Assembly: GCA_934621605.1 (NCBI GenBank)
Contig: CAKTUZ010000001.1
Span: 1 to 64,000 of the forward strand
Source: an uncultured bacterium
Lineage (GTDB): Bacteria > Vulcanimicrobiota > Xenobia > Xenobiales > Xenobiaceae
Length of the DNA: 64,000 nucleotides
Direction: 5' to 3'
Shown here: piece by piece, positions 8,327 through 17,854 of the stretch
Numbering within the stretch: the stretch's first letter is position 1
How the letters are laid out: each line of letters opens with the position of its first letter
Program-made: the position numbers and the translations under genes
Notes under the pieces: model-generated
The model's input: only the letters and a program-made list of their open reading frames with translations
Database searches by the model: none
Told to the model about the DNA's origin: nothing

Positions 8327-9790
8327 CTACTCATTCCCCTCTGCTTTAGCAGCAGCGACTTTGAGAGGCTGTCCGTCGAGAATGTCCAAAGCACCGGAAG
8401 TAACAACTTTCACTCCAGCATCAATACCGGTAACTAAAGCGTCTTTACCGTTACTGTATACCATCTTGATTGGATATTTTTTAGCGGTGCCTTCATCAGC
8501 GTTACCTTCGAAAGCCATAACAAAAACAGAACCTACAGCAATATTTACAGCTGTACGAGGAACAATAATTCCCTTCAGTTCTTGAACGGGCATATTAGCT
8601 TCGGCGTAAGTTCCATCTAAAAGGGCTCCGCTTTCATTTTTGATATTAAGGCGAACTTTAATAGTATGACTGGTAGGATCGGAAGCGGGGACAATATCGA
8701 CCACAGTAGCCGGTACTTTATCAACAATAGAAGTCTTTAGAGTCAAACCGCTGCCGGCTTTAACCGCAGGAGCAAATTTTTCGTCCAAAGAGCTGATCAT
8801 TTCCAAATCTTTATTGTCGACTACGCTAAATACAGCGCCGCTACCGTCACTGGCGAAAGCTCCGATCTCGATATTGCGCTTAGTCACAGTACCATCAATA
8901 GGAGACTTGATAGCCATGTCTTCTAAATTGGTAAGCGCAGAATTATAAGCAGCCTGGGCAGCTTGTACCGTGGCTCTGGCTTGTTCTACAGCCGCCTGAG
9001 CTTGAGCCACTGCATCTTTGCTATTTTTTACGTCTGCATTCAAAATATTAACTTGACGCTGGGCAGTTTTGGCAATACGTAAACTTTCTTTAGCTGCCTT
9101 AAGAGCGCTTTTGGCAGTGTTAAGCTGTTGGAAAGAAGTGCGCTCACGCAACTCAGCTTGCTCGCGAGCGTAGCTGGAAACGGCGTCTTTGGCATAGAGG
9201 TCTTGCTGACGGTGCATATTTAACAAGGCGTCGTCGTAGTTAGCTTGAGCACTGGCTAAAGCAGATTGAGCCTGAATTACCCCTTGATGAGCTTTCTGCA
9301 CTTCCAGCGCGGAAGAAACATCAGTCATGCCCATACTTTCTTGAGCTTGACCTACTCTGGTCCGAGCCGAATTATAATTAGCCAACGCTTGATTGAGTCC
9401 GGCCTGAGCCTGAGCCAGGCTAGCTCTGGCGGAGTTAACCGTATTCTTCTGTACGGTATCATCCAACTGAACTAAAAGCTGACCTTTGCGCACCGAATCA
9501 CCTTCGCGAGCATAAATACCTACGACCCTACCAGCTACACGGCTAACTATATCAGCTTTGCTAACAGCATTGAGATGGCCGGTAATGGTGGTTTCTTCCA
9601 TAATGCTGCCCAATTTTGAAGTAGTTAATTCCACATTACTGGCCTTAACTTCAGTTACAGCCACATCTTTCTTTTCTTCACCGGAATTACTTTTAGTACA
9701 GCCAACAGCTCCACTAAATAGAGTAGCTGCCACCAAAACCATGCCGACAGGGACGCGCAAATTTGAATATTTGTTATTCATCAGTCTCAT
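8327..9790 (-). CDS. Periplasmic adaptor lipoprotein of the RND pump
   Basis: A 487-residue membrane fusion protein (AcrA/HlyD type) linking the RND pump to TolC. The N-terminus is a signal sequence ending in a lipobox-like GAVGC (Cys about 31), so it should be lipid-anchored. A split lipoyl domain surrounds a long alpha-hairpin rich in Ala/Gln (about 105-285), followed by beta-barrel and membrane-proximal domains, with SPIDGTVTKRNIEIGAF as the typical lipoyl return strand. It is the first gene of the operon. The start is ATG at 9790 or 9781; neither has a good Shine-Dalgarno, though AGGAG lies about 25 bp upstream. Confidence 0.93.
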   Translation of the reverse strand: MRLMNNKYSNLRVPVGMVLVAATLFSGAVGCTKSNSGEEKKDVAVTEVKASNVELTTSKLGSIMEETTITGHLNAVSKADIVSRVAGRVVGIYAREGDSVRKGQLLVQLDDTVQKNTVNSARASLAQAQAGLNQALANYNSARTRVGQAQESMGMTDVSSALEVQKAHQGVIQAQSALASAQANYDDALLNMHRQQDLYAKDAVSSYAREQAELRERTSFQQLNTAKSALKAAKESLRIAKTAQRQVNILNADVKNSKDAVAQAQAAVEQARATVQAAQAAYNSALTNLEDMAIKSPIDGTVTKRNIEIGAFASDGSGAVFSVVDNKDLEMISSLDEKFAPAVKAGSGLTLKTSIVDKVPATVVDIVPASDPTSHTIKVRLNIKNESGALLDGTYAEANMPVQELKGIIVPRTAVNIAVGSVFVMAFEGNADEGTAKKYPIKMVYSNGKDALVTGIDAGVKVVTSGALDILDGQPLKVAAAKAEGNE

Positions 9791-9917
9791 TATTTCTGTC
9801 TATAGACAACAGAAAATATCTCTCCTAGCTGAATGTGTGATATCGTATAGGATATTCATATCCACAACGCTACTTTTACTTTACCTATAAAAAATGCGGT
9901 TCAAATCCGCACCGCTG

Positions 9918-9943
9918 ATTATATCAATTGAACAATCAGTCAA
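9918..9943 (-). promoter_or_regulatory. Efflux operon promoter 1 with operator-like repeat 1
   Basis: On the minus strand a perfect TATAAT (9923 to 9918) lies about 130 bp upstream of the adaptor gene. The 16-mer TTGAACAATCAGTCAA at 9928-9943 sits directly upstream of it, where a repressor would block polymerase. An almost identical 16-mer recurs 50 bp away. The operator role for the operon's TetR protein is inference. Confidence 0.6.
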
Positions 9944-9964
9944 TGTTACAAAGATACAGGGTTA

Positions 9965-9993
9965 AATATAGCGATAATTAAACGATCAGTCAA
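9965..9993 (-). promoter_or_regulatory. Efflux operon promoter 2 with operator-like repeat 2
   Basis: The minus strand shows TTGACT (9993-9988), a 17-bp spacer and TATATT (9970-9965), a good sigma-70 promoter. The 16-mer TTAAACGATCAGTCAA (9978-9993) covers its -35. It differs from repeat 1 at two positions, has the same orientation, and lies 50 bp away, close to five helical turns. Confidence 0.6.
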
Positions 9994-10042
9994 CGGCTAT
10001 AAGTTAACCATTATTTTAAAATAACGTAAAAAAAATATGCTT

Positions 10043-10179
10043 TTAGCTGACGTCTGCCCACTATATATATAGATAAGCGTTCGTGAAAGGCAGAAAACAT
10101 TGGCAGAAGGGCTTAGGCGCTTCTCCGCAGAAGCAGACGGCGCTGTAATTTGCTATTCTTTCAGTTAAGGAGTAATTCT
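10043..10179 (+). promoter_or_regulatory. Promoter and leader of the NifU-like/GGGtGRT operon
   Basis: A possible promoter is TTAGCT (10043-10048), 17 bp, TATATA (10066-10071). The leader holds a direct repeat GGCAGAA (10089-10095 and 10102-10108) and a small hairpin GCTTCT-ccgc-AGAAGC (10119-10134). AAGGAG at 10167-10172 is the ribosome site. No known riboswitch was recognised. Together with the efflux promoters this accounts for the 390-bp gap. Confidence 0.35.
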
Positions 10180-10872
10180 ATGATTTACTCAGCAGAAGTG
10201 TCTCACATGTGTCCTATCGCTAAGGGCGCATATCATGGTCCCGCCCCTATCCCCGAAGAGGGCAAGTGGGTACAGGTCAAAGAGATAAGCGAAATTAGCG
10301 GCTTGACTCATGGTGTAGGCCGCTGCGCTCCCCAACAGGGTGCCTGCAAACTCACCCTTAATGTCAAAAACGGCATTATTGAAGAAGCTTTAGTTGAAAC
10401 TATCGGCTGTAGTGGTATGACCCATTCTGCCGCTATGGCTGCCGAGATTTTACCCGGCAAAACTATTTTGGAAGCTCTCAACACCGACTTAGTATGCGAC
10501 GCTATTAACGTAGCTATGCGCGAGCTCTTCCTCCAGATCGTTTACGGCCGCACCCAGACCGCTTTCTCTGAAGATGGTCTTCCTATTGGTGCCGGTCTTG
10601 AAGACTTGGGTAAAGCTTTGCGCAGCCAGATCGGCACCATGTACGGTACCAAGGTTAAAGGCGCCCGTTACTTAGAAATGGCTGAAGGCTATGTCACTCG
10701 TATTGCTCTCGACGCTGACAATCTTATTATTGGTTATGAATTCGTCAACGTCGGCAAGATGATGGCCGCTATCAAGAAGGGTGTAGAGCCCGCCCAGGCC
10801 ATGAAGGATGCCACCGGCACTTACGGCCGCTTCGCCGACGGTGTCAAATTCGTCGATCCTCGTCAGGAATAG
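10180..10872 (+). CDS. NifU/IscU-like iron-sulfur scaffold family protein
   Basis: A 230-residue protein related to iron-sulfur cluster assembly scaffolds (NifU N-terminal/IscU-like). Cysteines lie in candidate cluster positions: HMCPIAKG, GRCAPQQGACKL and ETIGCSGMTHSA. The last resembles the conserved IscU Cys-Gly-Asp region but lacks the Asp. ATG at 10180 with AAGGAG 7 bp upstream is preferred over a start ten codons earlier. Twelve bases separate it from the GGGtGRT gene, a pairing I recall from anaerobic Firmicutes and spirochaetes. Codon use is richer in C-ending codons than in neighbours, as expected for high expression. Its actual role, assembly or something else, is not established by sequence. 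Confidence 0.75.
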   Translation: MIYSAEVSHMCPIAKGAYHGPAPIPEEGKWVQVKEISEISGLTHGVGRCAPQQGACKLTLNVKNGIIEEALVETIGCSGMTHSAAMAAEILPGKTILEALNTDLVCDAINVAMRELFLQIVYGRTQTAFSEDGLPIGAGLEDLGKALRSQIGTMYGTKVKGARYLEMAEGYVTRIALDADNLIIGYEFVNVGKMMAAIKKGVEPAQAMKDATGTYGRFADGVKFVDPRQE

Positions 10873-10884
10873 GGAGATAGCGCA

Positions 10885-11886
10885 ATGTCATTATTTGAAA
10901 GTTACGAACGCCGTATTGATAAAATCAACGCTGTGCTCGCCGAGTACGGTATTTCCAGCATCGAAGAAGCCAAGGCTATTTGCGATGAGCATGGCATAGC
11001 TCCTTACGATGTCGTCCGCAAAGTCCAGCCTATCGCTTTTGACAATGCTTGCTGGGCCTACACCGTAGGCGCTGCCATCGCTCTCAAAAAAGGCGCCAAG
11101 GACGCCGCCGAAGCCGCCCGCCTCATTGGCGTGGGCTTGCAGTCTTTTTGTATCCCCGGTTCCGTAGCTGACGACCGCAAAGTTGGTCTCGGTCACGGCA
11201 ACTTAGGCGCTATGCTTTTGAGCGACGAGACCAAATGTTTTGCCTTCTTGGCTGGCCACGAGTCTTTCGCCGCCGCTGAAGGTGCTATCGGTATTGTCAA
11301 CAACGCCAACAAAGCCCGCAAAACTCCCTTGCGTGTTATCTTAAACGGTTTAGGCAAAGACGCCGCCCAGATTATCTCCCGTATAAACGGCTTCACCTAT
11401 GTGCAAACCAAATTTGACTATTTCACCGGCAAAATTGAAGTAGTTAAAGAGATTGCCTACTCTAAAGGCGAGCGTGCCAAAGTCCGCTGCTTCGGCGCTG
11501 ACGACGTTCGCGAAGGCGTAGCCATCATGCACTTAGAGGGCGTAGACGTTTCCATTACCGGAAACTCCACCAACCCTACCCGCTTCCAGCACCCCGTAGC
11601 CGGCACCTACAAAAAAGAGTGCATTGAGCAAGGTAAGAAGTACTTCTCCGTAGCTTCCGGCGGTGGTACCGGCCGTACTTTACACCCCGACAATATGGCT
11701 GCCGGCCCTGCCTCCTACGGTATGACCGACACTATGGGCCGTATGCACTCCGACGCTCAGTTCGCCGGTTCCAGCTCCGTGCCCGCTCACGTCGAAATGA
11801 TGGGCTTCCTCGGTATGGGCAACAACCCCATGGTTGGCGCCACCGTAGCCGTAGCCGTTTCCGTAGCTGAAGCTTTAAAAAAGTAA
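10885..11886 (+). CDS. GGGtGRT family protein
   Basis: A 333-residue protein carrying the name-giving motif SGGGTGRTLHPDNM (about residues 257-270) and the Gly/Met-rich C-terminus GFLGMGNNPMVGATVAVAVS. It matches the GGGtGRT family, whose biochemical function I do not know to be established; co-occurrence with the NifU-like scaffold suggests a redox or iron-sulfur-linked role. No signal peptide, so cytoplasmic. ATG at 10885 has AGGGAGA upstream. Codon use is strongly biased to C-ending codons, like its partner. The transcript ends at a perfect 18-bp hairpin. Confidence 0.85.
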   Translation: MSLFESYERRIDKINAVLAEYGISSIEEAKAICDEHGIAPYDVVRKVQPIAFDNACWAYTVGAAIALKKGAKDAAEAARLIGVGLQSFCIPGSVADDRKVGLGHGNLGAMLLSDETKCFAFLAGHESFAAAEGAIGIVNNANKARKTPLRVILNGLGKDAAQIISRINGFTYVQTKFDYFTGKIEVVKEIAYSKGERAKVRCFGADDVREGVAIMHLEGVDVSITGNSTNPTRFQHPVAGTYKKECIEQGKKYFSVASGGGTGRTLHPDNMAAGPASYGMTDTMGRMHSDAQFAGSSSVPAHVEMMGFLGMGNNPMVGATVAVAVSVAEALKK

Positions 11887-11932
11887 GCTAGCCCAAACGC
11901 TACATAAGCAACCCTAACCACTGCGGCAAATA

Positions 11933-11973
11933 AACAGAATCCCCGCTGACCAAAAGTCAGCGGGGATTCTGTT
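11933..11973. terminator. Bidirectional terminator, 18-bp perfect stem
   Basis: AACAGAATCCCCGCTGAC (11933-11950), loop CAAAA, then GTCAGCGGGGATTCTGTT (11956-11973). It lies between the convergent GGGtGRT and Ig-like genes, with T-rich sequence leaving on both sides. Confidence 0.88.
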
Positions 11974-12032
11974 TAGGTGTATCCCTCTGCAGAGACTAAC
12001 TTTTCAAAGGGAAACTTAAGAGAGACTATAGG

Positions 12033-15000
12033 TTAAGGAATATCCAAAACGAAGCCTACAGTTTTATTGTATTTACTAGCATCGTAATACAGATCATCCT
12101 CTGGAGTAAGCGTTATACTACTGCTGCAACCATTAAACAAGAGAGGCTGCTCCGTAGTATTGGACATACGATAAGGGTCTTTACTATACTTTGCATCTTC
12201 ATCTCGTTTTATACATAAGATCCAACTTCCAGTGCTCATCACCTTCACTTGGGAGATATTCTCCCTAGTCTTGATGTAATCCATATTCGGATAATAATCT
12301 TCCTGATGATCACTAGTTTTTGGATTGCCGTAATAGCAATAGAACACATCATCTTGCTTAAAGTGGTACTTACCCGCATCAGGTGAGACGACATGCTTAT
12401 TTCTGTCGAGTACCTTAAGGTCGGCACTATTGATCATAGGACGCTCTAAGCGGAAAATAAAGCCAGGATTCTCACAGTTGTAGCTAAGCCACTTACTACC
12501 TGAATCAACAACAGACTTATGACCGAATACATCTTCTTCATCCCAGTTGTTGTTAATAACTACATCAAATGTATTCATGCTATCGGCATTATAGTCATTT
12601 TTCGAGGCATATTCCTCACTACTATCAACACTCGGATAATCAGCTGCACCAGTTTTAGGAAGAATAAACTTATCTCTAGGCACAGAAGAATCATCAATAG
12701 TCATACTACCGGTAATATCCTCCTGTCTGTGCCCACCACCCTTAACAATATCAGACATAACGCCAATTACTTGATGAGTAGAAGTAGAAGATAAGTCAAA
12801 ACTTGTTCCACGAGGAATATCAAAAGTCAAGTCATTACCACGGCGAGATTTAGCACCGTGACTTCGAACTATATAACTATCAACAGCAGGTTCGGCAAAG
12901 TAAAGTTTAACACGATAAGTAATTTCATTGGTCTTCATATTCCTGGCCAACAAAACGATTTCGCCACCACCTTTTTTATATCTATGGTTGCCGCGTTTGC
13001 TGTCAGTAGTATCAAACAAACCGACAGAATATTCATCCTCTTTTGAGGATATTTCGTTAGTTTTTGACCACCCTTTAGTAGGGCTATCTGCATTAGTGTC
13101 TACATTGGAAACAATCACGGGATTGTCCACAGAGGTAGCACTTATAAGGGCAGTTGGAGTAGTTTTAGGATCATCGTTGAGTTTATCGTAGCCAACGAAG
13201 AACCCATAGTAATATTTATCCGAAAGATCTACGTCCTTTTTACCTTTAGTGTAACCGTTCATATAGATTCTATACTTACGACCATAGGGTACAGCAATCT
13301 CATACCCAGTAGCAAGATCAACAGTATAGGCCTTGTTGGTAGTTTGGTCGACTAAGTTCATGGAAATATCCTGAACATCATCTTTACGAACCATTGCAGG
13401 AATCTCACCAGTTGAAACCTCTTTATAGGTAAATTGCACCCAACTAGCCTCGCCGTCAATGCTGGTAGTTTCCTGCTTAGCAGACACTTTTATAGCGCCT
13501 TCTTCGTCGCCATCCTCAAAACTGAGATAATCTTCACTAGATTCCTTCTGAGGACGAATGAGATGTTTACACTCCAAACCCTCTGCTTTGGAGGGGTATT
13601 CTACCTTACCGTTACCGTAGGTAGCCTGAAGCTTCAAGATTTTTTCAGATAAGTCTGTGTCACCCTCAGAATCGTAGGGTAAGAGCAGAGAAATTTCACC
13701 ACTCTGAGTGAGACCGGAAACGACTTCTAATTTTGTTATACCAGGCTCTATAACCTCCATATTAATTCCACTAGAGGCAACGCCATTGTATTTGACAGGA
13801 ACATTATTGTAAGAAGCAGTCACATTAGTGGTGCCAGTGGATTTGCCGGTCGCAGTCAACAGACCGGTAGCATCAAACTCAGCTGCGGTAGTATTACTGC
13901 TAATCCAAGTTACACCCTCAGTAACAGGCTTACTTGTTCCATCACTCATCTTAACAGTAGCTGCAAATTGTGAACTACTGTGTTCGCCGTTGATATATAT
14001 CTTGTTCTGCCCCAAATCAGCAGGCCAACTACCACTGGTAGTATCGTTAGTAACATCTAATTCCACAGGAACAGAGTCAACAATAGTGACATCCATCTTA
14101 GCTGTTTGAGTACTGCCATCGCTGAGAGTAGCCGTCACAATTACCTTAGTAGTGTCTTTAACACTAGCAGTAGTAAGCCCCTCAATCCTGAGGATAGTCT
14201 CATTTTTGGCAGGATCAAGTGCAACCTTAACAATACCATCAGTTTCTGCTTTGTAAGAAGTGACTTTAGCGCTCTCTAAATTTTTTGTGGAGCCATCATT
14301 AAAATGGACACAAACTATAGACTGGTCATAATAACCACGAGCAACTTCCAACTTATCCGGCTTAAAAACAATACCGTCTGCGACCACGCCGCCATTGACT
14401 ACGACATCAATTTCGGGAATAGTAACGCCCAAAACGGAACCGGAGATGGTAGTCTGACCACCTTTGCTGGCAGTAACTTTAGCGCCATCGTAACCATTCT
14501 GCTCAACGGTGGCGACATCAGGATCAGAGCTGGTGAAAGTTAAATAAGGGGTAAGATCGACGATCTGGCCATCGCTCAAAGTAGCGATAGCGGTAATACT
14601 CTCACTGCAACCAACCAACAAATTGTTAATAGAAGTGGGGTTAACGACCACATTCTTCACGACGCTGTTCAAAGCAGGGGATTCGGTAATAGTAACAATA
14701 GCGTCCTTGTAACCATCTATTGTCACTGAGACAGGAATAATGGCAGTGAGGCCACCCTTGTTATTGAGACACTCGAGAACGAAACCGGTAACTCTGACTG
14801 GAACTCTCTCTAAAGTGATGGTAGGAGCATAATCTCTAGTAGTAGGACCATAGAGAACCTCACGGGAGCTCGTAGAACCGGTGAAACGAATCTGGGTAGT
14901 ACCATCGGGAACGGCACGGGCCAACGTTTTGCCGGCTAAATCGTTGAAATGGAAAATAACATTGGAGTATTCTTTGGCAGGAGCGCCACCGCCGCTGCCA

Positions 15001-15116
15001 GAGCTACCGGAACCGCCGCAACCGGATACGAGAGCAACGCACAGGAAGGCTATAGCAAAAAGGCACAAACCTAGCCAACGTTTGCTCCCCTTGTTGCGAG
15101 CAAGGAGATTTAACAT
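12033..15116 (-). CDS. Large Ig-like (Big_2-type) repeat lipoprotein
   Basis: A 1027-residue predicted surface lipoprotein. Residues 1-33 are a signal peptide ending in lipobox VSGC, followed by a Gly/Ser-rich linker. From about 45 to 470 there are several bacterial Ig-like domains, group 2, recognisable by phrases such as VVNPTSINNLLVGCSESI, LTFTSSDPDVATV and VTWISSNTTAAEFDATGLLTATG. Residues about 470-1027 are beta-rich without a family I recognise. The ATG at 15116 has AGGAGG 10 bp upstream. Such proteins usually act in adhesion or as cell-surface scaffolds; no catalytic motif is visible. It lies downstream of, and co-oriented with, the hydrolase array, but a terminator separates them. Confidence 0.85.
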   Translation of the reverse strand: MLNLLARNKGSKRWLGLCLFAIAFLCVALVSGCGGSGSSGSGGGAPAKEYSNVIFHFNDLAGKTLARAVPDGTTQIRFTGSTSSREVLYGPTTRDYAPTITLERVPVRVTGFVLECLNNKGGLTAIIPVSVTIDGYKDAIVTITESPALNSVVKNVVVNPTSINNLLVGCSESITAIATLSDGQIVDLTPYLTFTSSDPDVATVEQNGYDGAKVTASKGGQTTISGSVLGVTIPEIDVVVNGGVVADGIVFKPDKLEVARGYYDQSIVCVHFNDGSTKNLESAKVTSYKAETDGIVKVALDPAKNETILRIEGLTTASVKDTTKVIVTATLSDGSTQTAKMDVTIVDSVPVELDVTNDTTSGSWPADLGQNKIYINGEHSSSQFAATVKMSDGTSKPVTEGVTWISSNTTAAEFDATGLLTATGKSTGTTNVTASYNNVPVKYNGVASSGINMEVIEPGITKLEVVSGLTQSGEISLLLPYDSEGDTDLSEKILKLQATYGNGKVEYPSKAEGLECKHLIRPQKESSEDYLSFEDGDEEGAIKVSAKQETTSIDGEASWVQFTYKEVSTGEIPAMVRKDDVQDISMNLVDQTTNKAYTVDLATGYEIAVPYGRKYRIYMNGYTKGKKDVDLSDKYYYGFFVGYDKLNDDPKTTPTALISATSVDNPVIVSNVDTNADSPTKGWSKTNEISSKEDEYSVGLFDTTDSKRGNHRYKKGGGEIVLLARNMKTNEITYRVKLYFAEPAVDSYIVRSHGAKSRRGNDLTFDIPRGTSFDLSSTSTHQVIGVMSDIVKGGGHRQEDITGSMTIDDSSVPRDKFILPKTGAADYPSVDSSEEYASKNDYNADSMNTFDVVINNNWDEEDVFGHKSVVDSGSKWLSYNCENPGFIFRLERPMINSADLKVLDRNKHVVSPDAGKYHFKQDDVFYCYYGNPKTSDHQEDYYPNMDYIKTRENISQVKVMSTGSWILCIKRDEDAKYSKDPYRMSNTTEQPLLFNGCSSSITLTPEDDLYYDASKYNKTVGFVLDIP

Positions 15117-15246
15117 GTATTAAGTTCCTCCTGAACCCCTGGGAGTAGAATGTAATGGACTATAAAGTACACACAAACAGCCCATCTTATCATAGATAAT
15201 AACTCAAAACTAAAAGATGGTAAAGTTTTTTTAACTCCCCTTTAAA

Positions 15247-15285
15247 ACAAATAAAAGAGGAGACAACCGAGAGGGCCGTCTCCCC
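15247..15285 (-). terminator. Terminator of hydrolase gene 1
   Basis: On the minus strand GGGGAGAC (15285-15278) pairs with GTCTCCTC (15264-15257), followed by a T-rich stretch. It lies 35 bp after the stop of the first hydrolase paralogue. Confidence 0.75.
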
Positions 15286-15319
15286 TTCCGCTCCTGATTT
15301 CGGAGCCATGCTTTAGACT

Positions 15320-17701
15320 TTATTTATTGGGCATAATGAAGCCCATAATGCAAGCGGCATTAACATTGTAAGTCTTACGACGTACGGAGTTACTGCTGTT
15401 ACCTTCGATGGTGGTAACAGTACCGCTGGCAGCATCGTAACTTTCTACGATACCGACGTGATCGGCGCTACTGCGGGTGTTATCCCAATCGAACATAATC
15501 ATATCGCCGGCTTTAGGAGCATAACCATTGCCCCCCTGCTGCCAGGTCTTTTGACCCTTGGACCACTCCACCAAAGTGGGAGTATAGTTTACGTTGGAGC
15601 ACTTACTGAAGTCCATAACGCCATGCTTAGCCAAAATACCGGTAGCGAAAGCGGCGCACCAAGGTTGAGAGCGACAATCGAGAGCCCAGCTCTGGTTCCA
15701 ATCTTTGGTAATAGCATTAATCTGAGAAGAGTTGCCACTCTCGGTCATGCCAACCATGGAACCGGCCTCAGTGAGAGCACCGGACACGCCCTTACCGCCC
15801 TTGGTCTCGGCGCCTTTAAGGTGCTCGAGCATGTAAGCGCCTACCTGATTATGGTAGATGCTAGTGACCCCCTTATGCCAATTCTGGTCGGTAGCCCAAC
15901 CGGCTTTATTTACAGCGGAAGTCTGCTCAGCGATAGAGGCGTCGGCAGAAGAACCGCCCTTAGCACGCAAGTTAGCAAAAGTTCTAGCGCCGACATTGAT
16001 CTGATTTTCTACGCCGGAGAACTTAGAGTTTCTAGTAGCATTGTTGGGATCGGAATCGTAAGCGCCTACGCCCATCCAACCATTGATACCGATACCAGTT
16101 TTGCCCCACTGGGTCTCTTGACCGGCAATAGAGAGGAGTACCAAAGGATCGACATTATTTTCTTTACCGGCCTTGACAAACATAGCGCCGGTACCTTCAG
16201 GAGCTGAAGACCCCTTGGAGGCTAAGAAGCCATCGATAGCCTTAGCGATATCAGCATCGGAGCACTTAGAAAGATCGATATCACCAGCCGCGCTAGTGCG
16301 AGTAGCCGCTCCAGTATTACCGGCGCCCTGAGTACCACCAGTACCACCTACACCGCCAGTACCGCCGGTACCACGACCACCGCCGCCATTATTGACAGCT
16401 CCGCCACCACCGTTGTTGCCACCACCGCCATTAGAGCCACTGGCACCATTAGCGCCGTTATTACCATTTGCCGCACCTTGAGCCCCAGCAGCTTCATCAG
16501 AACTGGCCTGAGCTTGAGCGGCCTCTTCGGCGGGAGGATTCTTGGCGTCGATCTCGCCTTGAACCTTATCAATATCCTTCTGCAGATTCTGCTTCTGAGT
16601 TTGAATATCTTCGAGCTCGCCGTTGACACGCTCCAAATCCTCATTGACGCCCTGCAACTTATTGGTGATCTCGTCAATCTTTTCCTGATCACCGGCAGCT
16701 TTGGCAGCAGCTAACTCTTCTACGAGCTCTTCCTGCTTCTTCTCCAGCTCTTCCTTTTCTTTGAGCTTAGCTTCCTCTTTCTTGTTAAGCTCATCCATGT
16801 CTTTCTGGAGTTTTTCCATTTCCTCTTCAGGTTTGGGCTCTAACTCTTCAATCTCTTTATTGATCTTGTCAAGCTTGTCATTTACTTCAGAAAGCTTATC
16901 ATTGATGCCGTCGAGCTTGTTGGTGAGCTCTTTAACTTTGGCTTGGTCACCTGCAGCTTGAGCAGCTTCAAGTTCTTCAATAGTCTTGTCGCGCTGCTTC
17001 TCAAGCTCTTCCTGCTTCTTGGTCTGGAGTTCTTTCTCTTTGTTAAGCTTCTCGAGCTTCTTCTCTTTTAACTTTTCAAGCTTCTCTTTTCCAATCTCTT
17101 TAGCCTTGGCTTTATCAGCGTCGGAAAGTTCTTTGCCATCTTCGCCTCTAAGCTTATCGGCCATTTCTTCGAGATCACTAGAAAGTCCGTCCATGCCGAT
17201 CTTATCAGCTATTTCAGAAGCACCATCTAAACGATCGGCGACCTTATCTTTTACATGATCGACTATTTTATCTTTAACGCCATCAAAGAAATCGCTGACC
17301 TTGTCACCGATCTTCCCTAAGAAGCCCTTCTCTTCGGCTTTAGTACCAAATGTACCGCCGGTACCGCCGTGTGTTTTACCGCTAGACGAAACATGAGTAG
17401 TAGAGGAGCTGCCGGATTCATCATCTAAAGAAGCAACCTTTACTCCTCTACTGGCCCTAGCTACTTCGCTATCGCTGACACTAACCTTATCTTGCTCCTG
17501 AGCTCTCTGAGCCTCTTGAGCTTTGCGAGCTTCTTCAGCCTGTTTAGCTTGCTGAACTTCTTGAGCCTTGCGGGCTTCTTCAGCTCGACGAGCCTCTTCC
17601 TGGCGGCGACGAGCTTCTTCGGCCTCGCGACGACGGCGAGCCTCTTCGGCTTGCTGTTGTCTGATAGCGGCAGAATTATCGTAGCTGCTATTAATATTCA
17701 T
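15320..17701 (-). CDS. Coiled-coil GH73-like/CHAP peptidoglycan hydrolase, paralogue 1
   Basis: A 793-residue two-enzyme wall hydrolase. Order: Glu/Arg/Ala-rich helix (about 10-80), the motif VASLDDE (about 90), long coiled coils (about 190-400), an Asn/Gly-rich linker (about 410-470), a GH73/LYZ2-type glucosaminidase-like domain (about 480-625; GQETQWG with candidate catalytic Glu and the hallmark GVGAYDSDP), then a CHAP amidase/endopeptidase (about 665-793; Cys in PWCAAF, His in DHVGIV, EGN). ATG at 17701 with AGGAGG 9 bp upstream is preferred over an earlier ATG. There is no signal peptide, so export is unexplained. It is the shortest and most diverged of the four tandem paralogues; its N-terminus differs from the others. 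Confidence 0.88.
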   Translation of the reverse strand: MNINSSYDNSAAIRQQQAEEARRRREAEEARRRQEEARRAEEARKAQEVQQAKQAEEARKAQEAQRAQEQDKVSVSDSEVARASRGVKVASLDDESGSSSTTHVSSSGKTHGGTGGTFGTKAEEKGFLGKIGDKVSDFFDGVKDKIVDHVKDKVADRLDGASEIADKIGMDGLSSDLEEMADKLRGEDGKELSDADKAKAKEIGKEKLEKLKEKKLEKLNKEKELQTKKQEELEKQRDKTIEELEAAQAAGDQAKVKELTNKLDGINDKLSEVNDKLDKINKEIEELEPKPEEEMEKLQKDMDELNKKEEAKLKEKEELEKKQEELVEELAAAKAAGDQEKIDEITNKLQGVNEDLERVNGELEDIQTQKQNLQKDIDKVQGEIDAKNPPAEEAAQAQASSDEAAGAQGAANGNNGANGASGSNGGGGNNGGGGAVNNGGGGRGTGGTGGVGGTGGTQGAGNTGAATRTSAAGDIDLSKCSDADIAKAIDGFLASKGSSAPEGTGAMFVKAGKENNVDPLVLLSIAGQETQWGKTGIGINGWMGVGAYDSDPNNATRNSKFSGVENQINVGARTFANLRAKGGSSADASIAEQTSAVNKAGWATDQNWHKGVTSIYHNQVGAYMLEHLKGAETKGGKGVSGALTEAGSMVGMTESGNSSQINAITKDWNQSWALDCRSQPWCAAFATGILAKHGVMDFSKCSNVNYTPTLVEWSKGQKTWQQGGNGYAPKAGDMIMFDWDNTRSSADHVGIVESYDAASGTVTTIEGNSSNSVRRKTYNVNAACIMGFIMPNK

Positions 17702-17768
17702 AGTAAAATTCCTCCTACCTTTACAAGCACAAGGTATACTCAACCCGTGTACAGGTATCGTTGTTTAT

Positions 17769-17829
17769 ATTATCAAGCACTTCTCTATTTTATCTAGAAT
17801 TTATCTATTGATTTAACATTTATTTAACT
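17769..17829 (-). promoter_or_regulatory. Shared-type promoter of hydrolase gene 1
   Basis: Minus strand: direct repeat AGTTAAA-TAAA-TGTTAAA (17829-17812), 15 bp, TAGATA (17796-17791), 16 bp, GATAAT (17774-17769), then 67 bp to the ATG. The same arrangement precedes genes 2 and 3. The 7-4-7 repeat has the 11-bp period of OmpR/PhoB-type activator sites. Confidence 0.55.
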
Positions 17830-17854
17830 TTAAAGTTTTCTAGATTCAACTCAA

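Noticed and set aside
15230..15247. 7-4-7-like repeat (TTTAACT-CCCC-TTTAAAA) upstream of the Ig-like lipoprotein
   Set aside because: The second half is a poor match, it overlaps the tail of a terminator, and no TAGATA/GATAAT pair follows at the right spacing.
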